A DNA stretch of 12,872 nt from contig JAJAZH010000039.1 of the NCBI GenBank assembly GCA_026785815.1, forward strand, positions 1 through 12,872, in the 5' to 3' direction. Positions 1 through 5,127 of the stretch are shown piece by piece (the stretch's first letter is position 1; every line of letters starts with the position of its first letter). The translations under genes and the position numbers were made by a program. The notes beneath the pieces are model-generated. The model was not told the DNA's origin. It worked only from the letters and a program-made list of their open reading frames with translations, and made no database searches. The DNA is from Ramlibacter sp. (GTDB taxonomy: Bacteria > Pseudomonadota > Gammaproteobacteria > Burkholderiales > Burkholderiaceae_C).

Positions 1-490
1 GCGCGTCGTTGGGCCGGCCGAGATCGCGCCAGGCAGTGATGTCGACGCGGCGGTTGTCGGCCATGACATAGCGCCATTGCAAGCCCAGGTTCACCGCTGG
101 CAGGCCGTCGGCCGCGCCGCTGCCAAGCGCGTAGCGTGACGACGACAGGCTGCGCAGCCCCATGGTGACGCCGACGGACGAGCGACCGGGCGACAACAGC
201 GCCATGTCGATCCGCTGCACGGTCCGCTGGCCGCCGTCGAAGATGTCGAAGCGCGGCAGGTTGGAACTGCTGATTTCGATCTGGGATCTCACGGCGGCGG
301 CGCCAGTCGCCTTCAACGCCAGCGGTGCCAGCGTGAAGCTGGCGGTGTCCGATGCCCAGTCTGTCATCGGCTCTGCCGCGCCGGCTGCTCCCGAGGCCAG
401 CAGCAAGCAGACTGCAAAACTTTGTGCCCACGCCGTGGGAACGGGCGCATCTGCGACGATTCTGATCTTCCTCACGACTGCGTTGTTCAT
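1..490 (-). CDS. Secreted hypothetical protein, possibly outer-membrane beta-barrel (3' end outside window)
   Basis: The frame is open from an ATG at 490-488 to the left edge without a stop, giving 163 codons of a longer gene. A strong Shine-Dalgarno GGAGGTG (495-501 on the plus strand) sits 6 bases before the ATG and fixes the start. The N-terminus has a charged stretch with VRKIR, then a hydrophobic run ending in Ala-rich residues near 30-38 (LLLASGAAGAAEP), which looks like a Sec signal peptide with a long n-region. The mature part has short alternating polar/hydrophobic stretches (VGVTMGL, NLGLQWRYVM, RVDITAWRDL) that resemble beta-strands of an outer-membrane or surface protein. No enzyme motif is visible and I do not recognise the family with certainty. 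It is divergent from the binding-protein gene at 721. That this is a real gene is well supported; its function is unknown. Confidence 0.7.
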   Translation of the reverse strand, partial: MNNAVVRKIRIVADAPVPTAWAQSFAVCLLLASGAAGAAEPMTDWASDTASFTLAPLALKATGAAAVRSQIEISSSNLPRFDIFDGGQRTVQRIDMALLSPGRSSVGVTMGLRSLSSSRYALGSGAADGLPAVNLGLQWRYVMADNRRVDITAWRDLGRPNDA

Positions 491-527
491 GGCACACCTC
501 CAGCGATGTGTGTTGAACTTTAGGCAG

Positions 528-548
528 CCACAACCATCGTGTTTGTGG
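528..548. repeat. Short inverted repeat in the divergent intergenic region
   Basis: CCACAA (528-533) and TTGTGG (543-548) are perfect inverted arms separated by nine bases. They lie about 40 bases upstream of the leftward gene start at 490, where an operator could sit. Six-base arms are common by chance, so this is only a candidate site. Confidence 0.2.
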
Positions 549-668
549 GACGTTTCCGATCGTTACCGTCAGAGCTCAGCGGTTGGATAGTGGTCTACCC
601 CGGGATTCGTGCGAAAGGTCACGGCCGCAGCTTTGTGCGCGTTAAACCGCCTGCAGCGGCGGCTTTGC

Positions 669-697
669 TCGACAAGCGCTGCACCGCCTCGTATATT
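669..697 (+). promoter_or_regulatory. Sigma-70-type promoter for the LivJ-like gene
   Basis: A -35 box TCGACA (669-674, five of six matches to TTGACA) and a -10 box TATATT (692-697, five of six matches to TATAAT) are separated by exactly 17 bases. Transcription would start near 704, leaving a leader of about 16 bases that contains the Shine-Dalgarno GGAG at 712-715 before the ATG at 721. A 5-base inverted repeat (CCGCC / GGCGG, 649-664) lies just upstream of the -35 box. This is the best-matching promoter in the window. Confidence 0.6.
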
Positions 698-720
698 TGT
701 TACAACCCCTTGGAGAACTT

Positions 721-1854
721 ATGAATTGCTCTGGATTTGCGCGTGTCTGTTTCATGGCCGGCCTGGCTTGCCTGGCGAGCCTGGCATTTGGCAGCCGGGT
801 CGAAGCGCAGATCCTGATCGGCCAGACCGCCGGTTTCACCGGACCGGTGGCCTCGGGCGTGAAAGAAACGACCGACGGAGCCAAGCTCTACATCGATGCC
901 GTGAACGCCAAAGGCGGCGTCAACGGCCAGAAGATCGAGCTGATCTCGCTGGACGACAAGTTCGATCCGAAGCTGGCGGCCGAAAACGCGAAGCAGCTGA
1001 TCGAAAAGAACCAGGTGCTGGCGCTGTTCCTCAACCGCGGCACTCCGCACACCGAGGCGATCATTCCGCTGCTGGAGCAGTTCGGGATCGCGCTGATCGG
1101 TCCGTCCACCGGGGCCATGGTGTTGCACCAGCCGGTCAAGAAATACATCTTCAATGTCCGTGCCACCTACCAGCGTGAGGCCGAGAAAGCCGTGGAGCAC
1201 CTCGGTACCCTGGGAGTGCGCCGGATTGCCGTCGTGCACACCGACGATTCGTTCGGCCAGGACGGCCTGCAAGGCGCCGTGCGCGGCCTGACCAAGTTGA
1301 GCCTGACGCCCGCGGTGGTGCTCAAGACCGATCGCAGCAAGCCGGACTTCTCGGTGCTGGCGGCGCCGCTGGCCAAGGCGCAGGCACAGGCCATCATCTG
1401 GGTCGGCTCCGGTACCCACGTCGTCGATGGAATCAAGGCGCTGCGCGCCGTCGGCCCGGTGCCGCAGGTCGTCACCCTTTCGAACAACGCGTCCGCTGGT
1501 TTCGTCAAGGCGCTGGGCACCAATGCCCGCGGCGTGATCGTCACCCAAGTCTTTCCTTCGGAGCGCGCGGCCGCCTTTCCGATGGTCAAGGAAGCCCAGG
1601 TCCTCGCCAATGCCAAGACGGGCACGACGCTGTCGCCGGCGATGCTGGAAGGATTTGCCGCCGCCAAGGTGCTGGTCGAAGGACTGCAACGCGCCGGCAA
1701 GAGCCCGACCCGCGAGCGGCTGCGCACCGCGCTGGAGGGGATGAAAAACTACAACCTCGGCGGGCTCGAAGTGAGCTACAGCCCCGACGATCACACCGGG
1801 CTGGACTTCGTCGACCTGTCGATCGTCGGGGCGGATGGACGCTTCATGCGGTAG
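721..1854 (+). CDS. ABC transporter substrate-binding protein, LivJ-like (Peripla_BP_6 type)
   Basis: This 377-residue protein has the length and fold pattern of type I periplasmic binding proteins of the branched-chain amino acid/amide family (LivJ, Peripla_BP_6). Residues 1-29 form a Sec signal peptide with probable cleavage after VEA. The mature protein opens with ILIGQTAGFTGPVA, the usual first strand and ligand loop. It then shows the family segments GAKLYIDAVNAKGGVNGQKIEL, a Tyr/Arg-containing hinge near RATYQREAEKAVEHL, and a VVHTDDSFGQDG strand in the second lobe. An ATG eight codons upstream in frame (697) is rejected because GGAG at 712-715 fits the ATG at 721. No permease or ATPase gene is adjacent, so the protein either uses a transporter encoded elsewhere or feeds a sensor. 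The ligand cannot be told from the sequence. Confidence 0.9.
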   Translation: MNCSGFARVCFMAGLACLASLAFGSRVEAQILIGQTAGFTGPVASGVKETTDGAKLYIDAVNAKGGVNGQKIELISLDDKFDPKLAAENAKQLIEKNQVLALFLNRGTPHTEAIIPLLEQFGIALIGPSTGAMVLHQPVKKYIFNVRATYQREAEKAVEHLGTLGVRRIAVVHTDDSFGQDGLQGAVRGLTKLSLTPAVVLKTDRSKPDFSVLAAPLAKAQAQAIIWVGSGTHVVDGIKALRAVGPVPQVVTLSNNASAGFVKALGTNARGVIVTQVFPSERAAAFPMVKEAQVLANAKTGTTLSPAMLEGFAAAKVLVEGLQRAGKSPTRERLRTALEGMKNYNLGGLEVSYSPDDHTGLDFVDLSIVGADGRFMR

Positions 1855-1865
1855 CGATTTCCGCT

Positions 1866-1892
1866 GGAGCCGCAACGGTTCCGTCAAGTTTT
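1866..1892 (+). terminator. Possible rho-independent terminator after the LivJ-like gene
   Basis: GGAGCCG (1866-1872) can pair with CGGTTCC (1876-1882) around a CAA loop, giving seven pairs with one G-U. A short TTTT run follows at 1889-1892. It lies 12 bases after the stop codon, in the right place to end the transcript before the oppositely oriented SRP RNA gene. The T-run is short and six bases from the stem, so strength is uncertain. Confidence 0.4.
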
Positions 1893-1927
1893 CGCTCGGG
1901 CTGAACGGGCGGAGAAAGAGGGTTGAC

Positions 1928-2015
1928 GAGCCTTACCCCCGGCACTGGCTCCACAGTTAGGGCTGCTTGGTTCCCCACCTGACCCATTTGGCCGCTTCAC
2001 CATGCGGGGAGGCCC
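1928..2015 (-). ncRNA. ffs: Bacterial small SRP RNA (4.5S RNA)
   Basis: Read on the minus strand, the region contains GGTCAGGTGGGGAACCAAGC followed by AGCC. This matches the conserved helix 8 of bacterial SRP RNA, with a GGAA tetraloop closed by UGG/CCA and the asymmetric internal loop with AGCAGCC that binds the Ffh M domain. The ends pair as expected: 5' GGGCCU with 3' AGGCUC, then CCCC with GGGG, giving one long hairpin of about 88 nucleotides. The RNA forms the signal recognition particle with Ffh and directs nascent membrane proteins to FtsY at the inner membrane. The exact 5' and 3' ends are inferred from pairing and may be off by several bases. The gene is divergent from dnaX and convergent with the LivJ-like gene. 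Confidence 0.88.
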
Positions 2016-2025
2016 GTCAAAGCAC

Positions 2026-2031
2026 ATTGTA
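2026..2031 (-). promoter_or_regulatory. -10 box of the ffs promoter
   Basis: On the minus strand the hexamer TACAAT (five of six matches to TATAAT) lies 10 bases before the predicted 5' end of the SRP RNA at 2015, so transcription would begin near 2015-2019. No good -35 box is seen 17 bases upstream (CCATCA at 2049-2054). That position is instead covered by an inverted repeat. Confidence 0.5.
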
Positions 2032-2034
2032 GGT

Positions 2035-2060
2035 GAGGCGCGATGCCCTGATGGCGCCTC
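2035..2060. repeat. Inverted repeat between divergent ffs and dnaX promoters
   Basis: GAGGCGC (2035-2041) and GCGCCTC (2054-2060) are perfect 7-base inverted arms with a 12-base spacer. The element abuts the ffs -10 box and covers the place where its -35 box should be. It could be a protein-binding site acting on ffs, or chance symmetry in GC-rich DNA. Confidence 0.3.
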
Positions 2061-2113
2061 GGTCGGCGGAGTGCAGCATGAGCGCCGGCGACGGGGGGCA
2101 AGATCCATCGCCG

Positions 2114-2119
2114 TAGAAT
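2114..2119 (+). promoter_or_regulatory. -10 box directly in front of dnaX
   Basis: TAGAAT (five of six matches to TATAAT) ends eight bases before the dnaX ATG at 2128. Transcription from it would start at or next to the ATG, giving a leaderless or nearly leaderless mRNA. Consistent with that, no Shine-Dalgarno is present in the bases before the ATG. No convincing -35 box is seen around 2090-2096. Confidence 0.4.
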
Positions 2120-2127
2120 TGGCCCCG

Positions 2128-4026
2128 ATGTCTTATCTCGTGCTCGCCCGCAAGTACCGGCCGAAAAACTTCGCGCAGATGGTCGGCCAGCAGCACGTGG
2201 TGCAGGCTTTGACCAACGCGCTGACGCGCCAGCGGCTGCACCACGCCTACCTGTTCACTGGCACGCGCGGCGTCGGCAAGACGACGGTGGCGCGGATCCT
2301 GGCCAAGTCGCTCAACTGCCAGGGCGCGGACGGGCAGGGCGGCATCACGGCGGCGCCCTGCGGCGAGTGCCAGGCCTGCAGCGACATCGACAGTGGCCGG
2401 TTCATCGACTACACCGAACTCGACGCGGCATCGAACCGCGGCGTCGACGAGGTCCAGTCGCTGCTCGAGCAGGCGGTCTACAAGCCGGTGCAGGGGCGCT
2501 TCAAGGTCTTCATGATCGACGAAGTCCACATGCTCACCGGCCACGCCTTCAATGCGATGCTCAAGACGCTGGAAGAGCCGCCCGAGTACCTCAAGTTCGT
2601 GCTGGCCACCACCGATCCGCAGAAGGTGCCGGTGACGGTGCTGTCGCGCTGCCTGCAATTCAACCTGCGGCCGATGGCGCCGGACACCGTGCGCGACCAC
2701 CTGGAGCAGGTGCTGGCAGCCGAGGGCGTCGAGGCCGAGACCGAGGCGCTGCGGCTGCTGTCCCGGGCAGCGCGCGGCTCCATGCGCGACGCCTTGTCGC
2801 TGACCGACCAGGCCATTGCATTCGGCAGCGGCAAGCTGGAGGAGGCGGCGGTGCGGCAGATGCTGGGCAGTGTCGACACGACCCACGTGTTCCGGCTGAT
2901 CGAGGCCCTGGCACAGGGCGATGGCCGCACGGTCGTCGAGACCTCCGAGGTGCTGCGGCTGCACGGCCTGAGCGCCGCGTCGACGCTGGAAGAAATGAGT
3001 TCGGTGCTGCAGCGGATGGCGGTGATCCAGGCGGTGCCGGGCGGTGGCGATTCGGCCGCTGCCGATGCGGGGGAAATCGCGCGACTGGCCGCGCTGATGC
3101 CGGCCGACGAGACGCAGCTGCTGTACAGCATGTGCCTGCATGGCCGGGAAGAGCTGGGCCTGGCGCCCGACGAATACGCCGCCCTGACCATGGTGCTGCT
3201 GCGACTGCTGGCGTTCAAACCCCGTCAAGACGCCGCCCCTGCGCCCGCGGAAAAAAAAACTCTGAGTGAGTCGCGCCGGCCGGAGCCGTGCTCCGCCGCT
3301 GTGCAATCGCTGCAACCGCTGCAACCGCTGCAACCGCTGCAACCTCTGCAACCGGGTCAGCCGCAGCGATTCGCTGCTCCCGTGCCACCGCTGCCGGTGG
3401 CTGCACCTGCAGTTCGAAGCGCAGTCCCGGCGGTCCCGGCTGCTTCGGCGCCGGCAGGCCGCCTGTTGCCGGTGCGCGATCCGCCCCGCCATTCGCTGCA
3501 GCGCAGCGCATCGGCCGTTGCCGCTGCCGACACCCAGGTGGTGGGCGTGCCGGTGCGGCTGCAGCCGGAATCGGCGCGCGAAGCCGCATCTGCGCGGCCG
3601 CTGGCACCGCTGGTCCTGACCGAGGAAGGCGACTTCTGGCATGCCAGCGTGCAGCAGCTGGTCACGCAGCAAGCGGTGGTGGCGCTGGTGCGGGAGCTGG
3701 CGCTGCAGTCGCAGTTGGTGGCACGCGACACGGGGCACTGGATGCTGCGGGTCGAGCGCGAATCGCTCAACCAGCCGGCCAGCCGCGAGCGGCTGCGTGC
3801 CGCCTTGCTGGCCACCGGGCACGACGTCAACCTCAGCGTGGAGGTCGGCGCGGTCAGCGACAGCCCGGCCCGCCGCAACGCCGCCGCCGCCGCCGAAAAG
3901 CAGCGCGCCGCGGAAGAAATCATCCTGAACGATCCATTCGTCCAGTCGACCCGGCAGGATTTCCCCACGGGCTGGAAAATCATCAGCATCCAGCCCCGGT
4001 CCCCCAACCCAACCCACCAGGAATAG
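2128..4026 (+). CDS. dnaX: DNA polymerase III subunits tau and gamma (clamp loader ATPase)
   Basis: This 632-residue protein loads the beta sliding clamp and, as tau, ties polymerase III cores and DnaB together at the fork. The start MSYLVLARKYRPKNF is canonical. Visible motifs are Walker A GTRGVGKT (45-52), four zinc-binding cysteines (C64, C78, C81, C84), Walker B with DEVH (131-134), sensor 1 LATTDP (159-164) and the SRC arginine-finger motif (173-175). The collar domain ends near residue 370. A Pro/Gln/Ala-rich linker with (LQP)5 follows, then the tau C-terminal domain ending in a conserved NDPFVQ segment. E. coli tau is 643 residues. The frame is open further upstream to 2002, but that would run through the ffs gene and adds no family sequence. 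An A9 tract at 3251-3259 probably produces gamma. ybaB follows after two bases. Confidence 0.97.
   Translation: MSYLVLARKYRPKNFAQMVGQQHVVQALTNALTRQRLHHAYLFTGTRGVGKTTVARILAKSLNCQGADGQGGITAAPCGECQACSDIDSGRFIDYTELDAASNRGVDEVQSLLEQAVYKPVQGRFKVFMIDEVHMLTGHAFNAMLKTLEEPPEYLKFVLATTDPQKVPVTVLSRCLQFNLRPMAPDTVRDHLEQVLAAEGVEAETEALRLLSRAARGSMRDALSLTDQAIAFGSGKLEEAAVRQMLGSVDTTHVFRLIEALAQGDGRTVVETSEVLRLHGLSAASTLEEMSSVLQRMAVIQAVPGGGDSAAADAGEIARLAALMPADETQLLYSMCLHGREELGLAPDEYAALTMVLLRLLAFKPRQDAAPAPAEKKTLSESRRPEPCSAAVQSLQPLQPLQPLQPLQPGQPQRFAAPVPPLPVAAPAVRSAVPAVPAASAPAGRLLPVRDPPRHSLQRSASAVAAADTQVVGVPVRLQPESAREAASARPLAPLVLTEEGDFWHASVQQLVTQQAVVALVRELALQSQLVARDTGHWMLRVERESLNQPASRERLRAALLATGHDVNLSVEVGAVSDSPARRNAAAAAEKQRAAEEIILNDPFVQSTRQDFPTGWKIISIQPRSPNPTHQE
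3251..3269 (+). promoter_or_regulatory. dnaX slippery tract with stop codons in both alternative frames (gamma-producing site)
   Basis: Nine adenines (3251-3259) cover codons 375-378 and contain the heptamer A AAA AAA in the correct phase for tandem -1 slippage. Directly behind are TGA at 3263-3265 in the +1 frame and TGA at 3267-3269 in the -1 frame. A -1 shift, or one extra A in the mRNA, gives a 380-residue product ending EKKNSE. Loss of one A gives a 378-residue product ending EKKL. Either ends just after the collar domain, which is what gamma needs. E. coli dnaX uses ribosomal frameshifting at A AAA AAG. Thermus thermophilus dnaX uses transcriptional slippage on a nine-A run, which this site resembles more. 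Confidence 0.8.
3277..3298 (+). other. Hairpin downstream of the dnaX slippery tract
   Basis: CGGAGC (3281-3286) pairs perfectly with GCTCCG (3290-3295) around a CGT loop. Bulging out C3280 adds three more pairs (CGG 3277-3279 with CCG 3296-3298). It begins 17 bases after the A-run, farther than the stimulatory hairpin of E. coli dnaX, so a role in frameshifting is uncertain. No Shine-Dalgarno-like stimulator is seen upstream of the A-run. Confidence 0.35.
3301..3354 (+). repeat. 9-base minisatellite encoding (LQP)n in the tau linker
   Basis: Six tandem units of 9 bases, consensus CTGCAACCG, run in frame at codons 392-409. Four units are identical (3310-3336 and 3346-3354). One differs by a final T (3337-3345), and the first (3301-3309) differs at two positions. 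The protein reads VQS then LQP five times. It lies in the disordered linker between the gamma part and the tau-specific domain, where length changes in steps of three residues should be tolerated. Confidence 0.9.
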
Positions 4027-4028
4027 CC

Positions 4029-4361
4029 ATGTTCAACAAAGGACAGCTCGCCGGCCTCATGAAACAGGCCCAGGCCATGCAGGACAACCTCAAGAAAGCG
4101 CAGGACGAACTGGCGTTCGTCGAGGTCACCGGTGAATCCGGCGCCGGCCTGGTCAAGGTCACCATGACCTGCAAGCACGACGTCAAGCGCATCACCATCG
4201 ACCCGAGCCTGCTGGCCGACGACAAGGACATGCTGGAAGACCTGGTCGCCGCCGCGTTCAACGCTGCGGTGCGCAAGGCCGAGGACACCTCGCAGGAAAA
4301 GATGGGCAAGCTCACCGCGGGCATGCCCGGCCTGCCGGGCGGCATGAAGTTTCCCTTCTGA
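4029..4361 (+). CDS. ybaB: YbaB/EbfC family nucleoid-associated protein
   Basis: At 110 residues this matches the usual family length (E. coli YbaB 109). It starts MFNKGQLAGLMKQAQAMQ, a helical dimerisation segment. The central strand pair is EVTGESGAGLVKVTMTCKHDVKRITIDPSLL, and it ends with a second helix and a Gly/Met/Pro-rich tail (GMPGLPGGMKFPF). Family members are small homodimers that bind DNA and affect nucleoid organisation. The Shine-Dalgarno AGGA (4019-4022) overlaps the end of dnaX and the ATG is two bases past the dnaX stop, so the two genes are almost certainly co-transcribed and translationally linked. The order dnaX-ybaB-recR is widely conserved in proteobacteria. Confidence 0.96.
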   Translation: MFNKGQLAGLMKQAQAMQDNLKKAQDELAFVEVTGESGAGLVKVTMTCKHDVKRITIDPSLLADDKDMLEDLVAAAFNAAVRKAEDTSQEKMGKLTAGMPGLPGGMKFPF

Positions 4362-4387
4362 TGGCGCCGCCACGGCGCTGACCGGGC
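4361..4387 (+). promoter_or_regulatory. Intercistronic hairpin and six-codon mini-ORF between ybaB and recR
   Basis: The ybaB stop overlaps an ATG (TGATG, ATG at 4361) that opens a six-codon frame, M-A-P-P-R-R, ending in TGA at 4379-4381, six bases before the recR ATG. The same bases form a hairpin: GGCGCCG (4363-4369) with CGGCGCT (4373-4379) around CCA. recR has no clear Shine-Dalgarno (GACCGGGC precedes its ATG). Ribosomes ending ybaB might reach recR by reinitiation. This is an inference from layout only. Confidence 0.3.
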
Positions 4388-4978
4388 ATGGCCGACACCC
4401 ATTGCCTCGAGTCGCTGATCCAGGCGCTGCGGCGCCTGCCCGGCGTCGGCATCAAGTCGGCGTCGCGCATGGCCTTCCACCTGCTGCAGCACGACCGTCC
4501 CGGGGCGCTCCTGATGGCGCAGGCGCTGCAGCAGGCGGCAGACCATATTCGCCATTGCAGTCTGTGCCACACCTTCACCGAAAACGAGGTCTGCGCCACC
4601 TGCCTCGATCCGAAGCGCGACCGCAGCAAGCTCTGTGTGGTCGAGACGCCGGCCGACCAGGCCGCGGTCGAGCGCACCGCCGCCTTCCGGGGCCTGTACT
4701 TCGTGCTGATGGGCAAGTTGAGCCCGCTGGACGGGATCGGTCCCAACGACATTGGCCTGGCCAAGTTGTTCGCGCGCGCCACCGAGGGCGATGTGCAGGA
4801 AGTGATCCTTGCGACCAACTTCACCGCCGAGGGCGAAGCCACGGCGCATGTGATCGGTGAAGCGCTCAGGGCCAAGGGATTGCGCGTGACGCGGCTGGCG
4901 CGTGGTGTTCCCGCCGGCAGCGAGCTGGAGTATGTCGACCTGGGCACCATTGCCCATGCGCTGGTCGACCGCCGCTGA
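4388..4978 (+). CDS. recR: Recombination mediator protein RecR
   Basis: RecR works with RecF and RecO to load RecA onto single-strand gaps covered by SSB. The 196-residue length is typical (E. coli 201). Residues 11-30 carry the helix-hairpin-helix signature LRRLPGVGIKSASRMAF. A C4 zinc finger follows (C57, C60, C69, C72). The TOPRIM domain begins near LCVVETPADQAAVE (82-95) and runs to the C-terminal motif GVPAGSELEYVD. All expected parts are present, so the protein should be functional. It ends the dnaX-ybaB-recR cluster; a possible terminator follows at 4989-5035. Confidence 0.97.
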   Translation: MADTHCLESLIQALRRLPGVGIKSASRMAFHLLQHDRPGALLMAQALQQAADHIRHCSLCHTFTENEVCATCLDPKRDRSKLCVVETPADQAAVERTAAFRGLYFVLMGKLSPLDGIGPNDIGLAKLFARATEGDVQEVILATNFTAEGEATAHVIGEALRAKGLRVTRLARGVPAGSELEYVDLGTIAHALVDRR

Positions 4979-4988
4979 AGAGCAGCTG

Positions 4989-5035
4989 AAGCGTTTCGAT
5001 GGCGGTCTTCACGCCGTGTGAAGGGCGACGCTTTT
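4989..5035 (+). terminator. Possible terminator after recR
   Basis: Two nested perfect inverted repeats are present: AAGCGT (4989-4994) with ACGCTT (5028-5033), and inside them CTTCAC (5007-5012) with GTGAAG (5018-5023) around a five-base loop. A TTTT run (5032-5035) closes the structure. The internal loops are large, so it is not a textbook terminator, but its position 10 bases after the recR stop fits. Confidence 0.4.
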
Positions 5036-5055
5036 CCCTTACGTGAAAACCCGCA

Positions 5056-5084
5056 CGGGATGTTCCCGATGCAGTGCAGCATCG
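5056..5084. repeat. Two adjoining inverted repeats upstream of the NMT1-like gene
   Basis: CGGGA (5056-5060) and TCCCG (5064-5068) flank TGT. Sharing bases 5067-5068, CGATGC (5067-5072) and GCATCG (5079-5084) flank AGTGCA. Both pairs are perfect. They lie 43-72 bases before the ATG at 5128, where a regulator would bind. I see no strong promoter boxes nearby, only a weak TACGCT at 5092-5097. Confidence 0.35.
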
Positions 5085-5127
5085 TCCGGTCTACGCTGAA
5101 ATCAAGAGACCAGTGAGGATTTCCCCA

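Noticed and set aside
493..512. CACAC/GTGTG inverted repeat enclosing the Shine-Dalgarno of the left-edge gene
   Set aside because: Only five pairs with a ten-base loop; too weak to call a translational switch.
2002..2127. Longer dnaX start at 2002, adding 42 codons
   Set aside because: The extension overlaps the SRP RNA gene and its promoter, and the canonical DnaX N-terminus begins exactly at 2128.
3301..3354. Short tandem units considered as a CRISPR or iteron array
   Set aside because: The units are 9 bases, contiguous, in frame and inside dnaX, with no spacers or adjacent cas/rep genes.
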